This document shows positions 34,911 to 42,884 of a stretch of 64,000 nt of DNA, one piece after another. A program made the translations under genes and the position numbers. The notes under the pieces were generated by a model, which saw only the letters and a program-made list of their open reading frames with translations, had not been told where the DNA came from and did no database searches. Source of the DNA: Acidimicrobiales bacterium (GTDB taxonomy: Bacteria; Actinomycetota; Acidimicrobiia; Acidimicrobiales; Acidimicrobilacustridaceae); contig JALOLR010000003.1 in NCBI GenBank assembly GCA_025455885.1, positions 1-64,000 on the forward strand, written 5' to 3'. Every line of letters starts with the position of its first letter. Position 1 is the first letter of the stretch.

Positions 34911-35264
34911 TCAGTCCCAGCCCAGCTCCACCAGTCGGTCGTCGTCGATCCCGAAGTGGTGCGCGACCTCGTGCACGACGGTGACCAGCACCTCCTCCAC
35001 CACCTCGTCCTCGTCGCGGGCCAGTCGGCAGATGGGGAGGCGGAAGACGGTGATCCGGTCGGGCATCGGCAACTCACCCCAGCCCACCCCGTACTGCTCG
35101 CGCTCGGTGAGGGGGATCCCTTCGTAGAGCCCGAGGAGGCCCTCGTGGTGGTCGTCCTCGACGACGACGATCACGTTGTCCATCATCCTGCCGAGCGCCG
35201 GCGGGAGGGCGTCGAGGGCGTCGGCGACCAGCTCCTCGAACCGCTCGGGTGTCATGCTCACCAC
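34911..35264 (-). CDS. zincin-like metallopeptidase family protein
   Basis: A 117-residue protein of the small actinobacterial metallopeptidase family (PF06262-like). It starts MTPERFEELVADALDALPP and ends with a zincin motif VVHEVAHHFGIDDDRLVELGW, in which HEVAHHFG is the HExxH with a following zinc ligand region. Acidic substrates and physiological role are not known. The start could be the GTG at 35264, which has TACCGT 8 bases upstream, or the ATG at 35255, which matches homologues' N termini better; I give the longer form. It is convergent with ppgK, 7 bases apart. Confidence 0.8.
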   Translation of the reverse strand: MVSMTPERFEELVADALDALPPALGRMMDNVIVVVEDDHHEGLLGLYEGIPLTEREQYGVGWGELPMPDRITVFRLPICRLARDEDEVVEEVLVTVVHEVAHHFGIDDDRLVELGWD

Positions 35265-35390
35265 GGTCGCCGACGGTAGTGGCCTTCGAGGCGTCCCGGG
35301 TCGGGTCCCCGTCGCCGGTGGGTGGGCCTGCCAACCTGTGGGCGCCCCGCCGCCCGGTCACCGGGAGCCCCGTCGCTGTCGAGGTCCTCC

Positions 35391-35876
35391 ATGAGCCCGT
35401 TGGTCATCGTCGCCATCGTCGTCGTCGTCGTCCTGGTGATCGCCGCGCTGGCGTTCAACCCGCTGCTCGCCAAGCGAGGTGACGCCGCCATCGCCCAGGC
35501 CCGCGAGGAGCTCGGTGGGCGGGAGTCGGTGCTGCTCCTCGAGCCGAAGGCGGTGGGTTTCGGCTCCGAGCCCGAGGAGGCCGGCGGCCTGCGGGGCCAG
35601 GGCGTGCTGGCCCTCGGTGCCGACGCGATGGTCTTCGTGACCTGGGCGCCGCGCAAGGTCTTCCGCCTCCCCCGGGCGGCCGTCACGTCGGTGACCACCT
35701 CGGCAGCCGATCCCCGCACCCTGGAGAAGGCGACGGTGCTGGTGGGGTTCGACGCACCCGGGCACGACGGCTCGTCGGTGTCGTGGCGGGTGCCCGAGAT
35801 CGCCCGGTGGCTCGACGCCCTCGGCTACGACTGGGGTCCGGAGGGCCCCCCGGACCTCGACGAGGACGACGCCTAG
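35391..35876 (+). CDS. single-pass membrane protein of unknown function
   Basis: A 161-residue protein with one N-terminal transmembrane helix, about residues 3-25 (PLVIVAIVVVVVLVIAALAFN). The soluble part, about 130 residues, includes ESVLLLEPKAVGFGSEPEEAGGLRGQGVLALGADAMVFVTWAPRKVFRLPRAAVTSV spread over a beta-rich segment, resembling a PH-like or GRAM-like fold; I do not recognise a family. A run of acidic residues closes it (DLDEDDA). The ATG at 35391 with GAGGT 7-8 bases upstream decides the start. It is convergent with the desaturase gene, 3 bases apart. Confidence 0.6.
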   Translation: MSPLVIVAIVVVVVLVIAALAFNPLLAKRGDAAIAQAREELGGRESVLLLEPKAVGFGSEPEEAGGLRGQGVLALGADAMVFVTWAPRKVFRLPRAAVTSVTTSAADPRTLEKATVLVGFDAPGHDGSSVSWRVPEIARWLDALGYDWGPEGPPDLDEDDA

Positions 35877-35879
35877 GAC

Positions 35880-37043
35880 TCAGGTGGCGGTGGCGGTGGC
35901 GTCGCTCGGCGTGGGCCGGGTCGCGGCCTCGCGATAGGTGAGCCAGCGCCCCGCGTCGAAGTCGTAGAGCTGGCAGCGACGCGTGTTGGCGACGAAGTCC
36001 CGGAAGCGGAGGGGCGCGTCGTGCACGGTGCCGGGGAAGGCCTCCTCGATGGCGTCGGTGGCCAGCTCGAGGTTGTACATGGGGATGCGCATGTCCACGT
36101 GGTGGGGGACGTGGACCATGATCCAGTGGAAGAAGAAGTTGAGGCCGAAGCGGGCCCGCAGCACGGTGGTGCCCTCCATCTGGCCCTTGAACTTCGTCCA
36201 TTCCCGGCGCTTCCACCAACGGATGCCCGGCTGCACGTGGTGGACGTGGACGAACGTGGCGATGACGTAGGTGAAGGCCAGGAACGGCACCACCAGCACC
36301 TTGACGACCATCCATGCGGCGCCCGCCGCCGAGTCGTACATCGCCCAGCCGAGTGCGCCGAGGAGCACCGACGCGACGGCGACGAAGGTCCACACCAGGA
36401 TGCGGTCGCGCCGGACCGCCGCGGCCCAGCGGGCCGGTGGGGCGCCGACGATCATCTTGTGCCACCACACCTCGCGCAGGTAGTAGGCGCCGGCGCCGAT
36501 CCACGACCACTCGAAGCGGTGGCGGGCCTTGGCGAGCGGCGACATCGCGGCGTACTGCTCGGGCGTGTAGGGGTGCCACACGAAGTCGAAGCCCTGGCGC
36601 ACCGTGTAGGCGTGATGGATGCGGTTGTGGCCGAGGACCCAGCCCTCGTAGACGTGCCACGACGGCAGCATCGCGACGGTGCCGATGACCCGGTTGAGGC
36701 GCTTGTTCCGGAACAGGGCGCCGTGGGCGGCGTCGTGGGCCACGATGAAGAGCCCGGAGATCACCATCGCCGAGAGCACCCACAGCGCGACGAGGAAGAA
36801 GGGGTTGTTCGTCAGGATCAGCCCGGCCACGACGGCGCCGTAGATGACGGCGTCGCGCGCGAAGTAAGCGAGGCCCTTCCACGTCGGGTTCTCGTAGGCC
36901 TCCGGCGGGATCACGTCGATCACCGGCTTGAGCGATCCTCGGCGGGTCTCGTCGGAGGTCGGGGGCTCGGACCGGTCCGGGGTGTCGTCGGGTCCGGACA
37001 CGGGCGACCCGGCGGCAGGTGTCACGACGTCGGTGGGAGGCAC
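35880..37043 (-). CDS. membrane fatty acid desaturase / hydroxylase
   Basis: A 387-residue integral membrane di-iron enzyme. Three His boxes are intact: HDAAHG (about 107-112), HNRIHH (about 144-149) and HVPHHVD (about 299-305), with hydrophobic helices between them (VIYGAVVAGLILTNNPFFLVALW, VWTFVAVASVLLGALGW). It introduces a double bond or a hydroxyl group into a fatty acyl or carotenoid chain; the exact position is not readable. The first 40 residues are Pro/Ser/Thr-rich and may be disordered. The GTG at 37043 has TAGACT exactly 6 bases upstream, inside an operator-like palindrome. It is divergent from a short-chain dehydrogenase that may work with it. Confidence 0.85.
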   Translation of the reverse strand: MPPTDVVTPAAGSPVSGPDDTPDRSEPPTSDETRRGSLKPVIDVIPPEAYENPTWKGLAYFARDAVIYGAVVAGLILTNNPFFLVALWVLSAMVISGLFIVAHDAAHGALFRNKRLNRVIGTVAMLPSWHVYEGWVLGHNRIHHAYTVRQGFDFVWHPYTPEQYAAMSPLAKARHRFEWSWIGAGAYYLREVWWHKMIVGAPPARWAAAVRRDRILVWTFVAVASVLLGALGWAMYDSAAGAAWMVVKVLVVPFLAFTYVIATFVHVHHVQPGIRWWKRREWTKFKGQMEGTTVLRARFGLNFFFHWIMVHVPHHVDMRIPMYNLELATDAIEEAFPGTVHDAPLRFRDFVANTRRCQLYDFDAGRWLTYREAATRPTPSDATATAT

Positions 37044-37049
37044 GGGATC

Positions 37050-37070
37050 AGTCTACCGACTGGTCGGTAG
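37050..37070. promoter_or_regulatory. TetR-type operator candidate between desaturase and SDR
   Basis: CTACCGACTGGTCGGTAG (37053-37070) has perfect 8-bp arms around TG. Its left end overlaps TAGACT (minus strand, 37050-37055), the -10 box 6 bases from the desaturase GTG. A bound dimer would block that promoter. The form ACCGAC-N2-GTCGGT is common for TetR-family repressors. Confidence 0.6.
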
Positions 37071-37169
37071 GCCAGTGCGGCGGGGGAACGGGATCGTGCC
37101 AAGATCCCTGTTCCGGCGCACGGGCCCGCCCGTCGTCGCCGTCCGACACGTCACCAGGGGGACACCGCC

Positions 37170-38075
37170 ATGGCCCGGCTCTGCGAGGACCGCATCTGCA
37201 TCGTCACGGGGGCCGGCCGGGGCATCGGCCGCGAGCACGCCCTGATGCTGGCCGAGCACGGGGCCAAGGTCGTGGTCAACGACGTGGGCGGTGCCGCCGA
37301 CGGCACCGGCACCGATGCCGGGCCGGCCCAGCAGGTGGTCGAGGAGATCCTCGCCGCCGGGGGCGACGCGGTGGCCAACACCGACGACATCAGCGAGTGG
37401 AGCGGCGCCGAGCGCTTCGTCGCCCAGGCCGTCGACACCTACGGTCGTCTCGACGTCGTGATCAACAACGCCGGGATCCTGCGCGACCGCATGCTCGCCA
37501 ACATGAGCGAGGCCGAGTGGGACGCCGTCATCAAGGTGCACCTCAAGGGCACTGCCGGGCCCTCCCACTTCGCGGCCGCGCACTGGCGCGATCGCGCCAA
37601 GGCCGGCGAGGAGGTGCAGGGCCGGCTCATCAACACGTCCTCGCCGTCGGGGATCTACGGCAACGTCGGTCAGACCAACTACGGCGCCGCCAAGGCCGGC
37701 ATCGCCACCTTCACGATCATCGCCGCCGACGAGCTGGCCCGCTACGGCGTCACCGTCAACTGCATCGCCCCGGCGGCGCTCACCCGCCTCACCGAGGGCC
37801 TGGGCATGGGTCAGGCCACCGACGAGGTGAAGGAGCAGTTGTCGCCGAAGTGGATCGCCTCGATCGCCACCTGGCTGGCGTCCACCGAGTCGGCCCACGT
37901 CACCGGGCGGGTCTTCGACGTGACCGGTCGCCAGCTGGCGATCGCCGAGGGTTGGCACCGGGGACCGGAGGTCCCCCCGACGCTCGACCCGACCGCCATC
38001 GGACCCCTGGTCGAGGAGCTGTTGGCCACGGCCCGTCCCAACGCCGACATGTTCGGCGCCGACCGCACCGGCTGA
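37170..38075 (+). CDS. short-chain dehydrogenase/reductase (3-hydroxyacyl-CoA dehydrogenase-like)
   Basis: A 301-residue SDR. The NAD(P) motif is TGAGRGIGREHALMLAEHGA (about 13-32), followed by VVVNDVGG. The segment NNAGIL and catalytic residues Ser (TSSPSG), Tyr and Lys (TNYGAAKAG, about residues 169-177) are intact. The long first half with a DDISEWSGAERFVAQAV stretch resembles the hydroxyacyl-CoA dehydrogenase domain of peroxisomal MFE-2 and its bacterial relatives. It probably oxidises 3-hydroxyacyl-CoA in a lipid route. The ATG at 37170 has AGGGGGA upstream. It is divergent from the desaturase with a shared 126-base gap. Confidence 0.88.
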   Translation: MARLCEDRICIVTGAGRGIGREHALMLAEHGAKVVVNDVGGAADGTGTDAGPAQQVVEEILAAGGDAVANTDDISEWSGAERFVAQAVDTYGRLDVVINNAGILRDRMLANMSEAEWDAVIKVHLKGTAGPSHFAAAHWRDRAKAGEEVQGRLINTSSPSGIYGNVGQTNYGAAKAGIATFTIIAADELARYGVTVNCIAPAALTRLTEGLGMGQATDEVKEQLSPKWIASIATWLASTESAHVTGRVFDVTGRQLAIAEGWHRGPEVPPTLDPTAIGPLVEELLATARPNADMFGADRTG

Positions 38076-38196
38076 GCGCGTTGCCGGGGCTTCCCGGTTC
38101 AGGAGGTCACGGTCGAGCGCGGGCTGGCCTCGCCCCGCCCGCACCGAAGTGATCCGAGACGTGCCGATCTGACCGACGGACCGGCGCGGCTCGGTT

Positions 38197-40839
38197 TCAG
38201 GCGAGGGCGCCGAGGGCGACGTCGACGAGCTCGTCGACGGTCATCGCCTCGCCGCGGCGTCGTGCGGCGGTGAGGTCGCCGGGGTGGGCGTCGACGGCCG
38301 CCTGGGCCCGGGCTCGGCACTCGTCGCCCAGCGTGTTGCCCCGTCCGAGGCCGAGCTGGTCTGCTTGGTGGGTGCCGCCGGCGAGCAACACGGCGGTGGT
38401 CTCGAGGGCGTCGTTCCGAGCGGCGCGGGCGGCGCAGATGTTCATGCAGATGTAGAGGAGGTTGGTCTGACCTTCGTCATGGGCGACGCGCAGTCCCTCG
38501 GTGAGGTCGGTCGCCTCGCTATCGGGGACGCCGGAGAGGAGGTCGATCGCAGAGGCCCAGATGTGGGTGGAGACCAGGGCGAGAGACCCGGCGACCCGGC
38601 CGGGACCGAGGGCCGAGCGGGCCAGGTGACGGGCCCGGTCGATCTGGCCGTCGCGCCAGAGGACCGCGGCATACGACCCTTCCGCCAAGGCGATGAGCAG
38701 CGGGTCACCGTGGTCGAGGACGTCGCGCTGGAGTCGTTCGTAGAGCTCGAGCAGCTCGGCGGTATCCCAAGCTCCTTCGAGAGAGCCTCTCTGGGTTTCG
38801 AGGAGCAGCTCGAGATAGCGGTTGCCGCTGTCCGCTGCGACCCGGTGACCGCGTTCCGACCAGCTCCGGAAGTCCGCCGGGTCCATGCGGTTCTGGGCGA
38901 CGCGGACGAGCGCGAGGAAGGCCACCCCGGGGGGGTCGACGCCGGCAGTCTCCGCGAGGTCGACGGCTTCGATGGCGTGGCGCTCTGCGACGGTTGCGTC
39001 GCCGACGTTCGTCTCGGCGTTGGCGGCGTCGGCGAGGGCTCGCATCCGGCGGCGGGGGTCGAGGTCGGGGTCGTCGAGGAGCTGGTGGAACCAGCCCAGT
39101 CCTTCGCGACTGCGGCGGATCTGCCAGTAGGCGCTGAGGGCGAGCACGCTGCGGGCGGCGTCGTTCACCCGTCCGGTGGTCAGGAGGTGAGCGAAGGCGC
39201 TGCGGTAGTTGTCGATGTCGACGTCGATGGCGTCGAGCACCGCGTTCTGGTCGGTGCCGCCGGTCGCTCGTCCGAGGGTGACGGCCCGGTCGCACCAGTA
39301 GGTGGCGTGTCGGTCGCGGACCTCGTCGGCGTCGGGTCGCTCGACGAGGCGGTCGGCGGCGAACTGGCGCAGCGTCTCCAACAGCCGGTAGCGGGTGGTC
39401 ATCGCCCCCGTCGCTGCCACGACCATCGACTTGTCGACCAGGTGTCCGAGCGCGTCGAGGACCTCGAAGTCCTCCACGGTCCCGCCGGCGGCGATGGCCT
39501 CGCCGGCGTCGAGGTCGAACGTCCCGGCCAGGGTCGACAGGCGTTGGAACACCAACTGCTCGGTGTCCTCGAGCAGGTCGTAGGACCAGGCCACGGTGGC
39601 CTGGAGGGTGCGGTGGCGTTCCACCGCGGTGCGACCCCCGCCGGTGAGGAGGCGGAAGCGCTCGTCGAGGCGTTCCAGGATCTGAGTGGGGGCCATCATC
39701 CGCGCCCGGGCCGCAGCGAGCTCGATGGCCAGGGGGATCCCGTCGAGACGGACACAGATGGCGGCCACAGCGGTGAGTTGGCTGTCGTCGAAGGTGGCGC
39801 CGGCCTGGGTGGCCCGGTCGACGAACAGCTCGACCGACTCGGTGCCCTCGGCCAGCGGGGGCACGGATCGCACCCGCTCGGCGGCGACACCGAGAGGCTC
39901 GCGGCTGGTGGCCAGCACCCGCACCCCCGGCGCCGCCGCGGCCAGACGGTCCACGAAACGAGCCACGGGCGAGAGGAGGTGCTCGCAGTTGTCGATGATG
40001 ACCAGCAACTGCTTGGTCTTCAGCCGACCGACCAGGGTCGTGATCAATGGCTCGCCGGTCTGGGCGGCCACGCCCAGCACTTCGGCGATCGTGGGCAGCA
40101 CCATCTCGTCGTGGGCGACCGGGGCCAGCTCCACCAGCCACACCCCGTCGGCGTAATGGGGGAGCACGTCGGCGCCGACCTCGATGGCCAGGCGGGTCTT
40201 GCCGACCCCACCCACCCCGGTGAGGGTCACACACGGCTGCTCGCCCAACAGGCCGCCGATGTCGGCGATGTCGCCCTCGCGGCCGATGAACGACGACGCC
40301 TGCAACGGCAGGTTCGTCGCGTAGTTCTCCAACGACCGCAACGCCGGGAACTCCCCGCCCCCGACCTGGAACACGTGCTCCGGGTGAGCGAGATCGCGTA
40401 GCCGGTGCTCACCGAGGTCGCGCAGGTCGTCGCGACCACGCACTAGTTCCGCGGTGGCGGCACTGCACACCACCTGACCGCCGTGGGCCACCCCCATCAC
40501 CCGGGCGCACCGGTTCAGGGTCGACCCGAAGTAGTCCCCGTCGCGGAGCTCGGCCTCACCGGTGTGCAGGCCCATCCGCACCGGCAACACATCGGCCAGA
40601 CGTGTCTGGGCGTCGACCGCCGCGTCGACCGCGTCGGATGCTGACGCGAACACCGCAGCCACCCCGTCACCGGTGTGCTTGAACAGGTGACCGTGGTGCT
40701 TCTCGATCACCGCGCCGAGGATCGCGTCGTGCTCGACCAACAACGCCCGCATCGACTCCGGCTCGTCCTGCCACCGCCGCGTCGACCCCTCGACATCGGT
40801 GAACAGGAATGTCACGGTGCCCGTCGGCAGGCTGTTCAC
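38197..40839 (-). CDS. adenylate/guanylate cyclase domain fused to NB-ARC ATPase and helical repeats
   Basis: An 880-residue putative signalling regulator. Residues 1-165 are a class III cyclase domain: TVTFLFTDVEGSTRRW (metal Asp), LFKHTGDGVAAVFAS (metal Asp, with Lys that may favour ATP) and VRMGLHTGEAE. About 180-450 is an NB-ARC/AAA-like ATPase with Walker A TGVGGVGKTRLA and LLVIIDNCEHLL (Walker B). A winged-helix linker (TLQATVAWSYDLLEDTEQLVFQRLS) and TPR-like helices fill the rest. Similar multidomain regulators are frequent in mycobacteria and related groups. The GTG at 40839 (VNSLPTGTVTF) is chosen since homologues begin here. The open frame upstream is not conserved. Ligand and target unknown. 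Confidence 0.85.
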   Translation of the reverse strand: MNSLPTGTVTFLFTDVEGSTRRWQDEPESMRALLVEHDAILGAVIEKHHGHLFKHTGDGVAAVFASASDAVDAAVDAQTRLADVLPVRMGLHTGEAELRDGDYFGSTLNRCARVMGVAHGGQVVCSAATAELVRGRDDLRDLGEHRLRDLAHPEHVFQVGGGEFPALRSLENYATNLPLQASSFIGREGDIADIGGLLGEQPCVTLTGVGGVGKTRLAIEVGADVLPHYADGVWLVELAPVAHDEMVLPTIAEVLGVAAQTGEPLITTLVGRLKTKQLLVIIDNCEHLLSPVARFVDRLAAAAPGVRVLATSREPLGVAAERVRSVPPLAEGTESVELFVDRATQAGATFDDSQLTAVAAICVRLDGIPLAIELAAARARMMAPTQILERLDERFRLLTGGGRTAVERHRTLQATVAWSYDLLEDTEQLVFQRLSTLAGTFDLDAGEAIAAGGTVEDFEVLDALGHLVDKSMVVAATGAMTTRYRLLETLRQFAADRLVERPDADEVRDRHATYWCDRAVTLGRATGGTDQNAVLDAIDVDIDNYRSAFAHLLTTGRVNDAARSVLALSAYWQIRRSREGLGWFHQLLDDPDLDPRRRMRALADAANAETNVGDATVAERHAIEAVDLAETAGVDPPGVAFLALVRVAQNRMDPADFRSWSERGHRVAADSGNRYLELLLETQRGSLEGAWDTAELLELYERLQRDVLDHGDPLLIALAEGSYAAVLWRDGQIDRARHLARSALGPGRVAGSLALVSTHIWASAIDLLSGVPDSEATDLTEGLRVAHDEGQTNLLYICMNICAARAARNDALETTAVLLAGGTHQADQLGLGRGNTLGDECRARAQAAVDAHPGDLTAARRRGEAMTVDELVDVALGALA

Positions 40840-40964
40840 CGCCAAAGCATCCCAGACCACAGGAAGCTGCGCTGCGCCGATCGTCACGTGCCGCGTCCCG
40901 CGATGGCAGCGGTCGGAGCAGCTCGGACCCTCCCTACCGCGGTCGTCGCGTCGGAGCTGCGAGC

Positions 40965-41897
40965 TCAGGCCTCGTCCGACGTCGCGGCGGTGGGCGCCGG
41001 GGGCGCGTCGGGTGCGATCCGTCGGGCCCATGCGTCGCCGAGTCGGGGCCGGAGTGCCGCGACGGCGACCGCGGCGATCGCCGCTCCGTAGAGGAACCAG
41101 CGGGCGGCGCCGAGGTCGGCCCACCCGGCCAGCTCCCTCGCGTTGGTGAGGAGGAGGAGGCCGCCGACGGCCACACCCATCGGTCGGGGGGCCATCCGGC
41201 GCACCAGCCAGGCCGCCACCGGCGCGCCCAGCATGCCGCCGACGAGCATGGCGGCCACCACCCCGAGGTCCAGGCCGCCGCTGCCCAGCGCGGCGATCAA
41301 CGAGGCGGCCGAGACCACGGCCACGGCCACCTCGGCGGTGTTCACCGACCCGACCGCGAAGCGGGGTGGCAGGTCGCGGTGCATCAGGAACGGGGTGACG
41401 ACGGGCCCCCAGGCCCCGATGAGGCCGTTGGTGATCCCGCCGGCGGCGGCCACCACCTCGGTGCCGCGGCTGTCGAAGTCGGGCATGGCGTCGGGGTCGT
41501 GGGCGAGGTCCTCGAACTCCTCGGGCCGGATGGTCGTGCGCCGGCTGAAGCGCCAGAGGATGCGCATGCCGATCAGGGTCAACAGCACGGCCAGCACCGG
41601 GCGCAGCGTCTCGGCGTCGACGTTCGACAGCACGGTGACGCCGAGGACGGCTCCCGCGCATCCCGGGAGGGCCAGCCGGACCACCAGCCGGTGGTCGATG
41701 TTGCGGAACCGCCAGTGCGAGATCGCCGAGGCCAGGCCGGAGAAGACCTTGGCGATGTTGACCGTGGTGGACACCGAGGCGGGGGCCAGCCCGGTGCCGA
41801 GCAGGATGCTCGAGCTGGTCGGCCCGAAGCCCATGCCCAGGGCGCCGTCGACGAGTGCGGCGAGGAACCCGGCGAGGGCGACGACGAACAGATCCAC
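40965..41897 (-). CDS. TauE/SafE family sulfite exporter-like permease
   Basis: A 310-residue integral membrane protein of the TauE/SafE (TSUP) family, which exports sulfite or sulfoacids or carries small organic anions. Its paired glycine-rich motifs are GFLAALVDGALGMGFGPTSSSILL (about 10-33) and AAAGGITNGLIGAWGPVVTPFLM (about 150-172), each followed by further helices, giving about eight transmembrane segments. A cytoplasmic acidic loop (EEFEDLAHDPDAMPDFD) separates the two halves. The region upstream of the start contains the displaced nucS end, so the promoter may have changed when the island came in. The sulfur-activation genes 6 kb away are a possible but unproven link. Confidence 0.88.
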   Translation of the reverse strand: MDLFVVALAGFLAALVDGALGMGFGPTSSSILLGTGLAPASVSTTVNIAKVFSGLASAISHWRFRNIDHRLVVRLALPGCAGAVLGVTVLSNVDAETLRPVLAVLLTLIGMRILWRFSRRTTIRPEEFEDLAHDPDAMPDFDSRGTEVVAAAGGITNGLIGAWGPVVTPFLMHRDLPPRFAVGSVNTAEVAVAVVSAASLIAALGSGGLDLGVVAAMLVGGMLGAPVAAWLVRRMAPRPMGVAVGGLLLLTNARELAGWADLGAARWFLYGAAIAAVAVAALRPRLGDAWARRIAPDAPPAPTAATSDEA

Positions 41898-41957
41898 GGG
41901 GCGGCAATATATGACCGATCTGGTCGGGTTTCCATTCCGCCCCGGCGCCGGCTCGTG

Positions 41958-42080
41958 TCAGAACAACCTGAGCATCGCCGACTCGATGCCGCGGAGCTCG
42001 TCGTGGTCGACCTCCACGCAGGCGATGTCGCGGGCGTCGGCCAGCACCTTGGCCTGGGGCTCGATGGACTGGGCAATCAG
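41958..42080 (-). pseudogene. displaced 3' end of nucS (gene remnant)
   Basis: Read on the minus strand, this stretch encodes about 41 codons ending in TGA that match the C terminus of NucS encoded 2.2 kb away. Both end with DELRGIES and then a short L-x-L-F tail (here AMLRLF, there KVLKLF). I counted 24 identities in 41 aligned residues. Upstream of about 42080 the match ends abruptly. There is no start codon or upstream NucS-like sequence, so it cannot be a working gene. GC by hand is 82/123 (67%), like the host and unlike the 3' end of the intact gene (63/112, 56%). Confidence 0.85.
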
Positions 42081-42127
42081 CTCCCTCGATTGTCGTTGAT
42101 CGGCGCGCGTTCGGCGTTTCCGGACGG

Positions 42128-42167
42128 TTGCCCCGGACCGTCATACATCAATATCATACTCGTATGA
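42128..42167 (+). promoter_or_regulatory. autoregulated promoter of the toxin-antitoxin operon
   Basis: TTGCCC (42128-42133), 18 bases, then TATCAT (42152-42157), 6 bases before the ATG at 42164: a -35/-10 pair with a leaderless start. TCATAC and GTATGA (42154-42159, 42162-42167) form a perfect palindrome across the -10 and start codon, and a second TCATAC lies at 42141-42146. This is a likely operator for the RHH antitoxin. Confidence 0.6.
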
Positions 42168-42415
42168 CAATGCTCAGCTTCCGCGTCGATGCCCATGACG
42201 CAACCGAAGTGCAACGATGGGCCGAGGCACTCGGGGTCGACCGCTCCGAGCTTCTGCGCGAGGCGCTTCGTCGCCACCTCGATCGTCTCGCTTCCGAAGG
42301 GGACAGCGACCGCTGGGAGGCCTCACCGTTGCAGCCGGGTGAGGCGGCCCTTGCCGACATCGCCGAGTGGGGACCGGCAGAGGACTGGTCGGAGTGGGCT
42401 GATGCAGCGGGGTGA
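42164..42415 (+). CDS. ribbon-helix-helix antitoxin
   Basis: An 83-residue protein. The first 45 residues fit a CopG/MetJ-type ribbon-helix-helix DNA-binding domain: MLSFRVDAHDATEVQRWAEALGVDRSELLREALRRHLDRL, with a beta strand followed by two helices. The acidic, Trp-rich C-terminal half (WGPAEDWSEWADAAG) is typical of an antitoxin tail that wraps and blocks the partner toxin. It overlaps the toxin gene by 14 bases. ATG at 42164 is leaderless (TATCAT 6 bases upstream), and a palindrome over the start suggests autorepression. The next ATG (42170) is an alternative start. It is part of the accessory island beside nucS. Confidence 0.8.
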   Translation: MTMLSFRVDAHDATEVQRWAEALGVDRSELLREALRRHLDRLASEGDSDRWEASPLQPGEAALADIAEWGPAEDWSEWADAAG

Positions 42416-42707
42416 GGTGTGGTTCGCGGCGACGCCGGGAGGAGATCGGCCTGTGCTGGTGCTGACAAGGAATCCAGTGGCGGACAGGATCGGCGCGGTC
42501 GTCGTGGCCGCACTCACGCGAACCCGTCGGGGCCTCGCGTCGGAACTGGTGTTGACCGAGGCTGACGGCGTCCCGACGAGCAGTGTCGTCAACTTCGACA
42601 ACATCCACACGATCAAGAGAGAGACCTTCCGGCGTCGGGTCGCCACGTTGTCGCCGGCCCGCATGGCCGAAGCTTGTCGAACCCTCCAGGCCGCGACGGG
42701 CTGTTAA
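42402..42707 (+). CDS. MazF/PemK-family toxin (mRNA endoribonuclease)
   Basis: A 101-residue PemK/MazF-fold protein. MQRGEVWFAATPGGDRPVLVLTRN (start of the beta-barrel), VVVAALTRTRRGLASELVLTEADGVPTSSVVNFDNIHTIKRETFRRRVATLSPARMAEACRTL covers the family pattern, with the catalytic-type Arg in TRTRR and Ser/Thr in PTSSVVN. It cleaves mRNA in known members; activity here is inferred. It begins inside the antitoxin gene (ATG at 42402, 14-base overlap), giving translational coupling and an antitoxin-first order, the usual layout of a type II module. Confidence 0.88.
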   Translation: MQRGEVWFAATPGGDRPVLVLTRNPVADRIGAVVVAALTRTRRGLASELVLTEADGVPTSSVVNFDNIHTIKRETFRRRVATLSPARMAEACRTLQAATGC

Positions 42708-42884
42708 CCGGCGATATGGGGCGGTGCCCAACTGGCGGGTGGGTTGGTCGCGTGGGGCCGGCAAACGTGGCAGCTGAATGTCGATCCGGTACCTTGCCCA
42801 TCTGGCGTTGCCCAGCGCCTCGTTTCGTGGTGGCTGTTGTTCGGTCGTCACCGGATCCATCGACAGCAGCAGATCGAGGCCCGT

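Noticed and set aside
40840-42144. The long open frame upstream of the cyclase/NB-ARC start as an N-terminal extension
   Set aside because: That part runs antisense-free but in the wrong frame through the TauE gene and shows no domain; homologues start at the cyclase motif.
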